Notes under the pieces: generated by a model
The model's input: the letters and a program-made list of their open reading frames with translations, nothing else
What the model was told of the DNA's origin: nothing
Database searches by the model: none
Translations under genes and position numbers: made by a program
In this document: in pieces, positions 11,061 to 25,422 of the stretch
Position numbering within the stretch: the first letter of the stretch is position 1
Layout of the letters: each line of letters opens with the position of its first letter
From: Manis javanica
Taxonomy: Eukaryota; Chordata; Mammalia; Pholidota; Manidae
NCBI RefSeq assembly: GCF_040802235.1
Contig: NC_133158.1
Location: forward strand, 42,288,001-42,352,000
Reading direction: 5' to 3'
DNA: 64,000 nucleotides

Positions 11061-14000
11061 TAATAAAACCTTGTCCAAAAAGTGACAAGAGCCCCATTAT
11101 CACCGTTAAATTGATTTATTGTTTATTTATCTCAAGAATTTCAGCAGAGCTGCAATGTTGTATAATTTACCTTTTGGTGAGTACCAGGTAAAACTAACCT
11201 ATGTTCATAATTTTTGGTTTGATTTCTCAAGACAGAGTCTAAGGCACACCCTCTTTTCCCCTGTGTACCTTGAATTTTGGTTTCTGTTTCCACTGGATTC
11301 TCTATGGGTGACTCTTCTTTGTCCTGCTTATCTTCTGGCAAGGGGGACTTGCCAACATACCTGTTTTTATAAGTGCCTCTGTGACGACCACAGTCACCCC
11401 TGCTGAAGTGAAAAGCCCAGGAAGGCATGCCCCCCGGGAGCTGATCTCAGCAGGAAACGGGATTGATTCAAGGTATGCTTGTTAAAGGAACTATCAAGAA
11501 ATGTGTGTACTGGGTGTAGGGCACTGGCTTAGGTCTGGGAACTAGGCAGCAGCCACCCGTCGGCTCTCTTCTTACAGGCCTGGGATTTGCACACATAGAT
11601 ATGTGAGATGGCACTTAGCGGGTGTGTCTTTCATGCCCAGGGACCCCACGGGCCAGAAGCCAGCAGCACAGACACTAGTGGGCCAAGACTATGGCCTTGC
11701 TTCCTGTGGATAACATGAAGGTTTCTGTGGCCAGGATTCTCACCCAGCCCTGGTCGGCTAGCTCACCGCACACGTGTGGGCAATAGATATTTATTGACTC
11801 TATATAAAGAGCTCTGCCCTGTGCGTTGGGCAACACGGTGGCAGGGCTGCAAGGCTGCAGGAGAGCAGAAGCTGGAGTGGTGGCAGTGCCGAGGGCAGAG
11901 ACTGAGACGGCTGGGGGGGCAGAGAGGCCCAGAGGTAGAGACCAGCTTGCTGTGTGCAGACTCGTTCTGAGTGGACGGGATTCTAGTGACTGACCTGCCA
12001 CCGTGGAAGTAAAGTTGGGTATAACCCTTTCACCCCAAGAACATTCTACTGTCATCTCTTCGGTCCCACTGAATCCACAGAGAACTTGCCTGGGGCTGAA
12101 CCCACCAGCGAGGCACTTCCTCGTGCCCTCCTGCTCCTGAGGCCTTCAGGCCCCCGTGGCCCTAGTGGTGGGGAGCAGCTCCTGCTCGGGGTCCTGGTAT
12201 CCCTGCTGAGGCCAGAAGGCAGTGCCGGTGTCAGGCCCCCCCTTCATCTGCAGCCTGCAGAGGACAGCCCCCAGAGCCCTTTACGGACACCCCAGTGCAG
12301 TTCTGCTTGTCCTCTGGGCCCGGCTAGGGAGAGCACCCGGATCAGGGGGTGCTAAGCCGGCCGCACACAGTGAGTGCCCTCCCGCTCTCGGTTCCCTGAG
12401 CCTCTAACCTGGGCCCCGCACAGCAGATCAGGAATTTCAAGCAGTTTTCACCTCATTAATTCTAAACCATCCTGTTCAGGCTTCAACTAGTCCACCTGGG
12501 GGATTATTACCCACACTCCCAGGGCTTGAGCCATCATGAAAATCCCAGGCAAGGGATATGTCGGAATTTTCAGCCTGGTCTAGAGTCAGCCCATCCCATC
12601 TGGTCAGATGCTGAGCGCCTGCTCCCATGCTCCCCGGCTCCTCCTGGTCCTCCCCCTGTGGGCGGTCTCTGCCCAGAGACGCTGGTGCCTCGTTGATGAG
12701 CAATGCTGGCCTCACCTCCTTCTGGGGACTGGAGCAATGAGAGGTGGTGGCTTGGGTCCTGAGGACGACTGGAGTCTGATCTTGAGGCGATTTCCCCAGG
12801 AGTGGGTGTCAAAAGACGTTTCTAACAGAGTTTGGTTTCCTTGGGGGAGGGCAGAGGGCAGGAGCAGGGGGGAAAGGAAGGGAGGGCAAAGGGAGGAGGC
12901 AGGGTGGGTGAGAGGAGGGAGACTGGCAGGAAGAGGGGGCCGCCTCTGAGCAGTGGGGGTCCAGGGTAATCGCAGCCCCGAACCGTCAGCCTCCAGTCTG
13001 TCTCTGCCCAGACACCTCCTCTTTCCCCATGCCCTCTCCTGGGAGAGCCCACAGACTGGAGTATCTAACTGGCACCTCAGCTCTGCCCCCCTTACAGTCA
13101 GCCCCCGTCTGTGGTCCTCAGCACACTTGCTGGCGACCAGTGGGGCATGGGACTCACCCAGAGCTGCCCCGGGAGCCCACCGACTCTCACACGGGGGCTT
13201 ATTTGTATGCTGGTGGCTCTTCGTTTCTCTTCCCCGTTTGCGTGTCCTTGGGCCCCGAGAGGCAGCCAGGTGGCTGAGCAACCTGTGTCACTAGCTGCTA
13301 CAGTAACTGAGGGCCACAGCTGGCATCTCCTCATCCCTTGCGTCGCTGACGACGATGATGATGATGTAATAGTGATGTCGCCATGTGCCCTGGGTGGCCT
13401 GTGCCCTACTGGGAGCAGCAAGGAGGTCACCTGCATGCTCGTTGCATGTGTGATCCTGACTCACACGTAATGGGCAGGACTGGTTCTGGAGCCACTCACG
13501 CTCTGGTTACTTGCCACCAAGGTCACAGCAGGAAAGTGTGTACAAACAATGGCCATTTGAAAGAGCTGTTCACAAAGGTGACTGAAGCCCAGGAAGGGAG
13601 GGAGCTGCGGGAATGACTCCCCCAGCCTCCCCTCCCACAGCCTCCCCTCCACTTCCCACTGACAGGAGGGTGAGGGGGCCTGGGGGACGTGGGCTGTGGG
13701 GGTCAGCCTAGGGACAGGGGCCATTAGAAGACGTCCAGGTCAACACTGCACACCCAGCCCTCAGCACACAGTCTGGTACAATGTGAGCACTTCACGCTGA
13801 GGCACTTCTGGAAGGCGAAGTTTGGGGAGGGGTTGTCATTTGTAAGAGCCTCACCACGTGCAGGTGACACCGCTTGGGCCTAGGCCCAGAGCTGCCCTGT
13901 GTACGTGCTCCTAGGGCACCTCTTTGCTACTTGAGCCCCACCCCTGGTGGGCGTCTGTCCCATCTGCCTGACCATCTGGTGGAAGATAAGATGACCATCA

Positions 14001-14750
14001 GTTGAAATACTGACTATGCCTGTAGCTTCTCTGGAGTTCAGGGTCTGATTTTGCTAAGAATCCAATGAAAAGGAATAAAGTGGCTTGCTCAGGAGCCCCA
14101 CCACGCCACCCACTTCCCACTGAATCCCTGGGAGTCACACGGGAGCAGGAGGTTCTGTGCCCTTCCTCTCCACATGGGAGTGGTCCCTGGGGGCCTGCTG
14201 CCAAGACCTTAACCCCATTTGGGTCATAGTCAGATGCAAGCAGAATTGGCCACCTGCAGGCAGAGGGGCCCACCAAACTGCTTTGCAACTCCAGTATTGC
14301 CTGTTGGGAAATTACGTGGTATTGTCCTGCCGCTGAATTTTGGCAGCAAGAACTTATTGCTCAGAGCTCTTACTGAGCCCGTGGGCAAAGCCCCACACAC
14401 TCAGGGACCCTCATCAAGGATGGGGTCCCAGTGGCTATGGGGAGAGGGCCACTGTTCTGCAGAGCCTCAGGCCGTAAGTGTGGTGTGTGCATTTCTGAAT
14501 TTCTGTGTGGTGAGAATAAGCTACTTCATCAAAATTGTAGGAAAAAATACACACGTATATATACATGCATACTGCAAGAATGCATACATGTATGTATGTG
14601 TATGTCATGGGTTCTTGCCCATCTAGCTTCTTGCTTTTGAGCAAACCTGACATGAACACCTGTCACCCCCTTCCAAGGGCCGTTCTCTGTAATGGATCCG
14701 CAGCGGGATTCCTTTAGGAAGCCAAGGCCCCTTACAGCAGGGCCCTCACG
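11061..14750. other. Intergenic unique DNA
   Basis: Mostly GC-rich unique sequence with many short chance ORFs on both strands. None has a recognisable domain or plausible splice sites. A short GAC/GAT triplet run lies at about 13346-13368. Confidence 0.5.
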
Positions 14751-14751
14751 C

Positions 14752-14925
14752 TGAAGTGTGCATGAGAATCACCCGGTGGGCTCGGTAAACACAGATGGCT
14801 TGGCCACCCCCACACCCCTGCAGAGATGCTGACTCAGCGAGTCTGGGGAACATCTGTACCAAGTTCCCAGGGGATGCAGATGCCACTGGCCAGGGATCAC
14901 ACTTTGAGAACCACTAGCTTGGAGC
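14752..14925 (-). mobile_element. MER20-like hAT DNA transposon
   Basis: Reads 'gtgtgcatgagaatcaccc ... gcagagatgctgactcagc ... caagttcccaggggatgcag ... tcacactttgagaaccact', the arrangement of the old non-autonomous MER20 family. Strand follows the usual consensus direction. Confidence 0.7.
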
Positions 14926-16430
14926 ACTGATAACGTGGCACTGTGCTCAGGACCACAGGCTGGTGAGCGCAGGGCCTGGGGTTCAGGCACCAGCTTCACA
15001 GCCAGTGAGCTTCCTGATCTCTGCATGTGTGTACTTTTTTCATTGCAGATCTCAGAGTTCCCCTGAGGATTACATGAAATGATGCAGGAATGTAGTTACC
15101 GCAACTCTTCAAGGAGTAAACCTTTACGTGGCAGTTACTGCTGCTGTATGATTAAGTCCAAAAAAATCCATCTTATACACCAGTGATGCAGAACACATCT
15201 GTGGAATGAAATTGATTTATTTGAAAACAGTTTTCTAAAATTTGGATTTTTGAAAGTATGTAAAACAGATTTAACTAAATTACTGGATTTGATTGCCTTT
15301 TGCAAATGACGTATTACATGTAACAAATGACATGTAACAAATGGCACAATGTTACATGCTTTGACAAATCACAGAAATGTTAATATCATAAAGTGTATTA
15401 TAACTGGGCTATATTAGATTTTTCCACAATAAAAACAACTATTGTATTTCAATAAGCCATTAACTCAGGAGACTATTTCAATTGCTTCATGTACAATCAC
15501 AATTTATGGAACAAGGACTGTGATCAGAACACTGCTTGAAGGTGGGCCTGGGCAGGCGTGGGAGCCAGTGCAGCAGCCGGAGCAGCCAGCTGGTGGCTCA
15601 TCACACCAGGGTACAGCCACGTGTCTGTGTGCGTGGCTGGCCCCAAAGCAGCAGAGTTCAGGGAGGTGTGCGGAAGCAGACAGCAAGGCTTGGGTGGGCA
15701 AAGTGGCCGTCGAGGGTGGGCTGAGAGTGGAAGAACCAGCCTGCACCCCTGGTGGCAATGCCTCAGCCTCCTGGAGCCCCTTTAAAATCTGGTTCCTGCT
15801 CTGTGGGAACCTGGAAATAGTGTTGCTCCCACTGCTGGACCAAATAGACAACCAGAAACAGAACAAGTCCTTTGGCTCCCAGAGCCACATGCGCGGTGCT
15901 CGGCCAAGGCCGTCGGCAGGGGCCTCAGGGAACACTGACCTCTCTGTGCTTTGCCAATCACTTTAGCATCCTTTTTCTGTATCAGACTTATATGGGAATC
16001 CTTTTAAGGTTCATTTCCATTAAATGAAAATCCTTATAGTTCATATGCCATGAATCTGCTTTACGTAAAATCTTATTTACATAAAATAGTTCATCAGCCT
16101 GGTCCCAATAGACTCCCAATAAACCAAAAATAAAGACTCCAATGAATGGATGTTATTACTGCATCTTGTAAGTAACCATCAATAAGCCAAAATAGTATCA
16201 TCAAATTTAGGTATGAAATTCCCCATGTGCATTTCATGCAGTACTGTTAAGGTGACACATTTTTGATGAGATTTTTAAAGATATTTGAAATATTTATTTA
16301 AAAAAATTATCTGGAAACATCCTAAAAAAGGTGTGTGTGTGTGTGTGTGTGTGTCAAGAGCTGCCCCTGCTTGGCCCAGGCCAGCCTTTGCTACCCTGAA
16401 GTACATTCCAATTTCATTTCTAAAGTGTGA
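14926..16430. other. Intergenic, no gene recognised
   Basis: Unique and AT-rich sequence. It includes a (GT)n run of about 12 units at 16331-16354. Confidence 0.5.
16331..16354. repeat. (GT)n microsatellite
   Basis: About 12 GT units following 'aaaaaaggt'. Confidence 0.95.
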
Positions 16431-16495
16431 GAATTATTTCATAACAACTTCCTTGAAGTATAGTTTGTGGAAAATAAAATACACTCATTTTAAGT

Positions 16496-16914
16496 TGAAA
16501 GGGCAAGCTCCAGATTCTATTTCAGCCAACTGGGACCCAGATCCTACCTCAGCCACTCAGGACCTGGATCCTATTTCACCCAATCGGAGCTTGGTCTCTC
16601 TCCTCTCCAGTCAGCAAAGAGCTCACCCACAACCCTTAGACCCTGCCAATTGACCAGAGCCACAACCTATTACCCCACCAACTACCCCTACATCCAGCTA
16701 ATCAGCCAGAGCCATGAGCATCACCCCACCAACTGCCCTAGAACCCCATAAAACCTTTGTGGTATTGAAACTCGCTCTCTTTCTCTGGCATCTTGCCACT
16801 GCATTGGTGCAGATGAGAGATTGAACTCTAGCTAGCTAGAATAAAGGCTCTTTGCTTTTGCATCGGTGTTGGCTCCTTGGTGGTCTTCTGGGATTCGCGA
16901 CTTTGGGCACAACA
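16496..16914 (+). mobile_element. Solo ERV1-type LTR with AAGT target duplication
   Basis: 419 bp starting TGAAAGGGCAAGC and ending GGGCACAACA, flanked by AAGT (16492-16495 and 16915-16918). It has several CCAAT-like boxes, a TATA-like 'cccataaaacc', an AATAAA at about 16841 followed by 'ggctctttgcttttgcatc', and a gammaretrovirus-style U5 ('ggctccttggtggtcttctggg'). It is inserted in the 3' UTR of the old L1, so it is younger than that element. Confidence 0.88.
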
Positions 16915-17221
16915 AAGTGAACAGTTCAGTGAGCTTTGAGAAATGTGTGCCATCGTGTACCTAATCACAGTGGGTCCAGAGTACCTCTGTTCCCTTAACA
17001 AGGCTTCTTGTCCTGCTGCAGTCAACTTCCCCACCTGCAGACCCAGGACGAGACACTATTCTCTCGCCACAGACTGGAGTCACCCTTCCTGAAGTCTTAT
17101 GTCAGTAGAATCCTGCAGGTCCTGCTGCTTCTGGCTTCCTCAGCCCAGCCTGGTGCTTTCCTTGGCATCACTGTGGGGTAAGCTTTCTTCCTGTTACTGA
17201 ATAAGTATTGTTCCACTCTGT

Positions 17222-17297
17222 GGACAAACAACTTTCTGCTTATCTGTTTACCTGCAGATGGACAAACAGCTTTCTGCTTATCTGTTTACCTGCAGGA
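17222..17297. repeat. Short tandem duplication (about 37 bp, two units)
   Basis: The phrase 'ggacaaacaactttctgctt...tttacctgcag' occurs twice in a row with few differences, inside the old L1. Confidence 0.9.
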
Positions 17298-20200
17298 GGG
17301 TTGTTTCCATTCTTTTGGCAATCTTGAATAAAGTAAAGATCAAAGTTTGTCTTTTCCCATATGGATATTCAGTTTTCCCTGCACTACTTGTTGAAAAGAC
17401 TGTCTTTTTCTTAGTGGACTGCCTTATATCTGTAAAAAAATCAGCTTTTGATCTATGTGTGGGTAGTTTCTGGACTAGCTGTTTTTTTCCATTGATCTGC
17501 TTATCTACTTGGGTGCCAGCAAACTGTTGTGAGTGCCATAGCTTTTAATGCATCTTGTCAGGTGTAACTCCTCCAATTTTGTTCTATCTCAGGTTGTTTT
17601 GGATATTCTAGGTCCCTTGCATTTCCATGATCTTAGGATTGGCTTGTCAATTTCTATGCACATATACACAAGACCCCTGCTGGAAACTTAACTGGGATTG
17701 CATTGAACCCACTGAACAGTTTGTGAAGAATTGCTATTTTACCAATATTGAGTCTTACAACGCCTGGATATGGAATATTTATCCACTTAGTTAGATCTTT
17801 TAAAATTCTTCTGAGCAATTCTGGTCATATTTATCTCTAAGTATTTCATGTTTTTTTAAATGCTAAGTGATACTAGTGATTGTTCATTGCTAATATATAG
17901 AAATATAACTTATTTTTGATTATTGATCTCTAATCATGCTAAGCTCATAATTCTAAGAGCTTTTTTTGTAGATTCCATCTTTCTACAAAGATAATTATTT
18001 TGTCTGTAAATAGAGATAATCTTACTACTTCCTTTCTAGTCTGAAAGCCTTTATTTCTTTTTCTTGCCATATTGAACTGGCTAGACCCTCCAGCACAATG
18101 TCGGATGTTGTTCCTGATCTTACGCAGAGGGCGTATAGACTTTCACCGCACAAGCAATGTGATAGCTGTGGGTTTCTTTGTAGATGCCCTTGATCAAGTT
18201 GAAGACGTTCCCCTTTCTTTTTTGTTTGTTGAGTGTTTATCCTACAAGAATGTTGGGTTTTGTCAAAAAATTTTTTTCTTTTTCTATTTAGATACCCATA
18301 CAGTTCTTTTTTTCATTGTTATTGTGGTGAATTACAGGTATTTATTTTTGAATGTTTGTGTTTCTGGGACAAACCAGGATGTAGCTTCCTTTTTATGTAT
18401 TGTTATATTTGATTTGATAAAATTTTGTTGAGAAGTTTTGCATCTGTGTTTATGAGGGATATTTATCTGGAATTTTCTGTTTTTTAAATGTCTTTTTCTA
18501 GTTTGCTTATCAGGGTAATACTGAGTTCATAGAATCAATGGGGAATGTTCCTTTCTCTTCAATTTCTTGAAAGGGTTTGTTTAGAATTGGTATATTTCTT
18601 CCCTCATTGTTTGGCAGAATTTACCAGTGAAGCCATCTGGACCTATAATTTTCTTTGTAGAAAGGTTTTTAACTACAAATTCAATTCTCTTAATAGATAT
18701 AAAGCTGTTCAGATGATTTTTTCTAGATTGAGCTTTGGTAGTTTGTGTCTTTAAGGAATTTTCTACTTAGGTTTTTAAAATTATTGGCACAAAGCTATTC
18801 ATAATATTGCCTTATTATTCTTTTAATATCTGTCAGCTCAGTAGTGATGGATGTCACCTCTCATTCCTGATATTGGTCGTTTGTGTTTTCTCTCTGATCA
18901 GTCTGGCTAGACATTTATACATTTCCTTGATGTTTTCAATGAGGCAGCTTTGGCTTCATTGATTCTGTGTATTATTTTATTGTTTTCTATTTCATTGCTT
19001 TCTGCTCTAATCTTTATCATTTCCTTTCTTTTGCTCATGTTGAATTTAATTTGCTTGTGTATTTCTAGTTTTTAGGGTGGATGCTAAGGTCATAGATTTT
19101 AGACTCTACTTCTCTTCTAATAATGGCATTTAATTGCTGTAAAATTCTCTCCAAACAATTTCTAATATCTTGTATTCTCAGTTCAGAATGTTCCAATGAC
19201 TCTCTTGATTTCACAGTTACCTCAGGGGTCATTTAGATGCGTGTTACTTAGTTTTCAAATACTTGAAGATTTTCTTGATATTTTTCTGTTATTGATTACT
19301 AATTTAATTCCTTTTTGGTCAGAAAATATACATTTGATGACTTGAGTATTTTTAAATTTACCAAGACTTGTTTTATAACCTAGAGTATGGTCCATCTTAG
19401 TGAATGGCCCATGTGCACTCTAAAAAATGTGAGTTCTGCTATTGTTTGGTGAAGTGTTCTACAAATATTAAGTCAAGTTAATTAATAGTGTTGTCAAGAC
19501 TTCTATGTACTTGTTTTCTTTCTATTTGTTTTTACCAACTACTTAGAGAAAGAGGTATTGAAATCCATGACTGAATTGTGGACTTTTCCTGCAGTTACAG
19601 GTCTACTAACTTCTGCTTCATGTTTTTGAAGTTCTGATATTGGGTGTATAAATGCTTAGGATTGCTCTGTTCTTTTGATGAACTGACCCATTAATTATTA
19701 TTATGAAATGACTTCTTTATCCCTGGTAATATTCTTTGTTTTGAAATGACTAACATTAATATACTTATTCAGGTTTCTTCTGATTAGTGTTAGCAGGGTA
19801 TATATCTTTCTCCATTGTTTTGCTCCTAATGCTTTCAAAATATATATACAAAGGGGATTTCCTGAAGTTAGCACATAGTTAGGTCTTCATTTTTTATCTG
19901 TCAATCTCTGCTTTTTAGTTGATATCTTTAGACAATTGCTATTTAATGCTATTATTGATATAGTTAGATTTAAATTCCAACTGTTATTTTGTTCCCTTTT
20001 CCCTCCTTTTCTATCTTCTTTTCAATTATTTTATGATTCCCTTTATCTCTTATTGGCTTGTAGGTAGAAATCTTTGTCTTGCTTTTAATAGTTGTTTTGT
20101 GGTCTGTAGTACACATCATTACCTTCTCAAGTCTACCTTTATGCAACATTATGCCACTTCTTGTGTAGCGTAAGAGCCCTACAATATAAGCCTTCATTTC

Positions 20201-21834
20201 CCTGTTCCCAGCCTATTGTCATACATTTTTATTGTATAGAGATTCCAGACCCCATTCTACATTGTTGCTATTTTTGTTTATACTTCTTATAATCTCTTAA
20301 AAATAACAATAAGGATAAATATATGTTTCCATGTAGTTACCATTGTTGATATTCTTCATTCTTTTGTGCACATTCAGATTTCTATTTGGTATCATTTTCT
20401 GTCTGCCTAAAGAATTTTCTTAATATTTCTTGTAATGTGGGTTTGCTGGTGATGAATTCTTTTTATCTTATTATACTTGAAAAAGGTTTTATTTCACTTT
20501 CATTTTTGATGTATATTTGTGCTTGGTATAGAACTTTATGTTGACAGTTTTTCTTTCAAATGTTGCTCCACATTCTTCTTGCTTGCATTTTTTTTCCTAA
20601 TAGAGTCTTCAGTTATTCTTAAATTTGTTCCTCTGTATATAAGATCTTTTAAGATTTCTTTGTATTCCTGCTTTTGAACAGTTTGATTATATTTTTTTCT
20701 CAGGTTACTTTCATTACATTTCTTACACTTGGGGTTTGCCTGAGATTCTGGGTTGTGGGTTTATAGTTTTCATCATATTTGGAAAAACTTTGGCCATTAT
20801 TTTTCAATTGTTTTTCCTCTTCATTCCCTTACAGACTCCAATTATTCATGAACTAAGCTGTTTGGTATCTTCCTACAACTCACTGTTGTCTTGTTTATTT
20901 TATTACCCATCCTTTCCTCTGTGTTTCAATTCAGTTAATTTTTATTGCTATGTGTTCACACTCAATAATCTTTTCTTCTGCAATGACTTACTATAAATTT
21001 GTATAAGATTGTATAAAATCTCAGATATTATAGTTTTTACCTCAAGAAATTTGACTTCAGTAAGTCAAATTTTAGTTTACAGAAAAAATTTTAGTTTACC
21101 ATGTCTGTGTCCCTGGAGTTGTGTCTGTGTGCTCTCCTCCCTGGCACAGGTGACTTATTCTGCCTTGTCTCTACAGACTCTCAGCTCCATCTCCTCACTC
21201 GCTCAGTCTGCTGGGTTTCCCCCAGTGCCCCTTTCTGCACTGTGGCCTGGAAACCCTCTCTTCAGGCAGTAAGATGGATAATTGTAGGGCCTTCTTTGCG
21301 TGTTTCTCTCTCCCATGGTTCACTGCCTCTGTTGCCTGGTATAAAGTTTCTTGAAAATCATTATGTTATATATTTTATCCATTTCTGTCAGGAAGAGAAA
21401 GCCAGTCCTTATAACTCCATCTTGCCCAGAAGCTGAAATTCCTGTCTGGTGATTTTTCATTGTACATCTGACATTGTCATTTGACATTGAGTGCTGAGTT
21501 TTATTGTATTCCTTTAGTTTTACTTTTTTCTATCTCACAGCTAAGGTATGTGAAGCTCAGTCTGATATTTTTTTGAGTCTTATTTATGTTTATTTGTGAC
21601 AGCTCTAAAGTACACTTTATTCTAGGGCTGGTTTTATCCCACTGCCACTAAGGTGTGACTTGTGCCACTATTGACTTATTGCCTCTCAGCTCCTGATCCA
21701 TGGTTCTCCTGCAAAGCCATAATGAAGCTTTAAGAATTTCTTCTCTGAAACGAGCATGATATTAAGCTTTGTTAGCAGAGGATGCTGGAGGGAAATTCTA
21801 GGAGGGAAAAGCTTCTTTTCCAAGTTCTGGCATG

Positions 21835-21846
21835 CTGTCATTTTTA
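21835..21846. repeat. Target-site duplication of the broken full-length L1 (left copy)
   Basis: ctgtcattttta here is repeated at 28067-28078 on the other side of the element. Confidence 0.75.
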
Positions 21847-22516
21847 AAAATTAAGGTATCATTGATATACAATCTTATGAAGGTTTCACGTGAGGAACAT
21901 TGTGGTTACTAGATTCACACATATTATTGAATCCCCCCACCTCCCACCCCATTGCAGTCACTGTCCATCAGCATAGTAAGATGCTATAGAGTCACTACTT
22001 GTCTTCTCTGTGCTATACTGTCTTCCCCGTGAAATCCCTACAATATGTGTGCTAATCATAATGCCCGTTAATTCACTTCTCCCTCCCTCCCACCCACGCT
22101 CCCCATCCCCTCCCCTTTGGTAACCGCTAGTCACTTCTTGGAGTCTGTGAGTCTGCTGCTGCTTTGTTCCTTTAGTTTTGCTTCATTGTTATAGTCCACC
22201 AATGGGTGAAATCATTTGGTACTTGTCTTTCTCTGCCTGGCTTATTTCACTGAGCATAATACCCTCTAGTTCCATCCATGTTGTTGCAAATGGTAGGATT
22301 TGTTTTTTTTTCTTGTGATTGAATAATATTCCATTGTGTATATGCACCACCTCTTCTTTATTCATTCATCTACTGATGGACACTCAGATTGCTTCCATTT
22401 CTTGGCTATTGTAAATAGTGCTGCAATAAACATAGGGGTGCATATGTCTTTTTGAATCTTGTATTTGTTTTCTTTGGGTAAATTCCTAGGAGTGGAATTC
22501 ATGGGTCAAATGGTAT

Positions 22517-25422
22517 TTATATTTTTAGTTGGTTGAGGAACCTCCATACTTTCCACAATGGTTGAACTAATTTACATTCCCACCAGCAGTGTAGGAGGGT
22601 TCCCATTTCTCGGCATCTGAGCCAGCATTTGTTGTTCCTTGTCTTTTCGATGTTGACCATCCTAACTGGTGAGAGGTGATATCTCATTGTAGTTTTAATT
22701 TGCATTTCCCTGATAATTAGGGATGTGGAACATCTTATCATGTGCCTGTTGGCCATCTGAATTTCTTGTTTGGAGGACTGTCTGTTCAGATCCTCTGCAC
22801 ATTTTTTAATCAGGTTATTTGCTTTTTGGGGGTTGAGGCATGTGAGCTCTTTATATATTTTGGATGTTAACCCCTTATCAGATGTGTCATTTATGAATAT
22901 ATTCTCCCATACTATAGGATGCCTTTTTGTTCTACTGATGGTATTCTTTGCTATACAGAAAGTTTTTAGTTTGATGTAGTCCCATTTGTTCATTTTTTAT
23001 TTCTTTCCCTTGCCTGAGGAGATGTGTTCAAGAAAAAGTTGCTCATGTTTATATTCAAGAGAGTTTTGCTTATGGTTTCTTCTAAGCGTTTTATGGTTTC
23101 ATGACTTACATTCAGATCATTGATCCATTTCGAGTTTACTTTTGTGTATGGAGTTAGACAGTAATCCAGTTTCATTCTCTTACATGTTGTTGTCCAGTTT
23201 TGCCAACACCAGCTGTTGAAGAGGCTGTTGTTTCCCCATTGTATATCCATGGCTCCTTTATCATATATTAATTGACCATATATGTTTGGGTTTATATCTG
23301 GGCTCTCTATTCTGTTCCACTGATCTATGGGTCTGTTCTTGTGCCAGTACCAAATTGTCTTGATTACTGTGGCTTTGTAGTAGAGCTTGAAGTTAGGGAG
23401 TGTAATCCCCCAGCTTTATTCTTCCTTCTCAGGATTGTTTTGGCTATTCAGGGTCTTTTCTGGTTCCATATGAATTTTAGAATTATTTGTTCTAATTCAT
23501 TGAAGACTGCTTTGGAATTTTGATAGGGATTTCATTGAATCTATAGATTGCTTTAGGCAGGATGGCCATTTTGACAATATTAATTCTTCCTATCCATGAG
23601 CAGGGGATGTATTTCCATTTATTGGTGTCTTCTTTAATTTCTCTCATGAGTGTCTTGTAATTTTCATGGTATAGATCTTTCACTTCCTTGGTTAGGTTTA
23701 TTCCTTGGTATTTTATTCTTTTTGATGCAATTGTGAATGGAATTGTTTTCCTGATTTCTCTTTCTGCTAGTTCATTGTTAGTATATAGAAAATCAACAGA
23801 TTTCTGTGTACTAATTTTGTATCCTGCAACTTTGCTGAATTCAGTTATTAGTTGTAGTAGTTTTGGAGTGGATTCTTTAGGGTTTTTTATGTACAATATC
23901 ATGTTATCTGCCAACAGTGACAGTTTAACTTGTTCCTTGCTAATCTGGATGTCTTTTACATCTTTGTGTTCTCTGATTGCCGTGGCTAGGACCTCCAGTA
24001 CTATGTTGAATAAAAGTGGGGAAAGTGGGCATCCCTGTCTTGTTCCTGATCTTAGAGGAAAAGCTTTCGGCTTCCTGCTGTTTAATATGATGTTGGCTGT
24101 GGGTTTGTCATATATGGCCTTTCTTATGTTGAGGTGCTTGCCCTTTATACCCATTTTGTTGAGAGTTTTTATCATGAATGGATGTTGAATTTTGTCGAGT
24201 GCTTTCTTAGCATCTATGGAGATGATTATGTGATTTTTGTCCTTTTTTTTGATGTGGTGTATGATATTGATGGATTTCCAAATATTGTACCATCCTTGCA
24301 TCCCTGGAATAAATCCTACTTGATCATCATGATGGATGATCTTTTTGATGTATTTTTTGAATTCTGTTTGCTAATATTTTGTTGAGTATTTTTGCATCTA
24401 TGTTCATCAGGGACAATGGTCTGTAATATTTTTTTTGTGGTGTCTTTTACTGGTTTTGGTTATTAGTTTGGAAGTATTTTCTCCTCTTCTACTTTTTGGA
24501 AAATTTCAAGGAGGGTGGTATTAGGTCTTCTCTAAATATTTGATAAAATTCATCAGTGAAGCCATCTGTTCAAGGCATTTTGTTCTTAGGTAGTTTTTTG
24601 ATTACCAATTCAATTTCATTGTTTTATTAGCATATAGTTTTTCATAGTATTCTCTAATAATTATTTGTATTTCTGTAGTATCCATAGTGAAGACAAATGA
24701 AAATAATAACTCCTTTTTCATTTCTCCTTTTTCCTTTTTCATTTCTGATTCTGTTTATGTCTGTAAACTCTCTTTTTTTCTTGATAAGTCTGGCTAGGGT
24801 TTATCTATTTTGTTTATTTTCTCAGAGAACCAGCTCCTGGTTTCATTGATTCTTTCTATTGTTTTGTTCTTCTCCATTTCATTTATTTCTTCTCTGATCT
24901 TTATTATGTCCTTCCTTCTACTGACTTTGGGCCTCATTTGTTCTTCTTTTTTTAGTTTCATTAATTATGAGTTTAGATTGTTCATTTGGGATTGTTCTTT
25001 CTTGAGGTAAGTCTTTATTGCAATATACTTCCCTTTTAGCACAGCCTTTGCAGCATCCCACAGATTTTTTGCGATGTTGAGTTATTATTTTCATTTGTCT
25101 TCATGTATTGCTTGACCTCTATTTTAATTTGGTCATTGATACGTTGATTATTTAGGAGCATGTTGTTAAGCCTCCATGCATTTGTGGTTTTTATTGTTTT
25201 CTCTGCATAATTTATTTCTAGTTTCATACCTTTGTGGTCTGAGAAGCTGGTTGGCACAATTTCAATCCTTCTAAATTTACTGAGGCTCTTTTTGTGGCCT
25301 AGTATGTGATCTATTCTGGAGAATGTTCCATAACCACTTGTGTATTCTGATGATTTTGGGTGAAGTGTTCTGTAGATGTCTGTTAGGTCCATCTGCTGTA
25401 ATGTGCTTTTCAGTGCCTCCAT
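22517..25422 (-). pseudogene. L1 ORF2 pseudogene (broken)
   Basis: At least five separate open pieces (22517-22993, 22990-23250, 23492-24301, 25036-25422) line up with the intact ORF2 of the neighbouring L1, with stops and frame changes between them. The longest piece, 269 residues, holds the palm region ([29 protein letters not shown]). The catalytic aspartate pair is changed to Asp-Asn. It could not encode an active reverse transcriptase. Confidence 0.9.

Larger units (their letters stand above)
16430..21500 (-). mobile_element. Old L1, antisense to the + strand, interrupted by an ERV LTR
   Basis: The plus strand is the complement of an ancient L1. The 3' UTR type text 'ccttgaagtatagtttgtgg...aagt|gaacagttcagtgagc' is split by the LTR at 16496-16914. 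ORF2-complement landmarks follow: 'ggttgtttccattctttt', 'gcagagggcgtat', 'gtaatactgagttcatag', 'ttttggtcagaaaatatac'. Towards 21000 the sequence runs through the ORF1 side. Only short disrupted ORFs remain. The exact right end is uncertain (20990-21500). Confidence 0.75.

Noticed and set aside
12712..13281. 189-codon minus-strand ORF in GC-rich intergenic DNA
   Set aside because: Low-complexity proline/arginine composition, several overlapping ORFs on both strands, no recognisable domain and no splice evidence.
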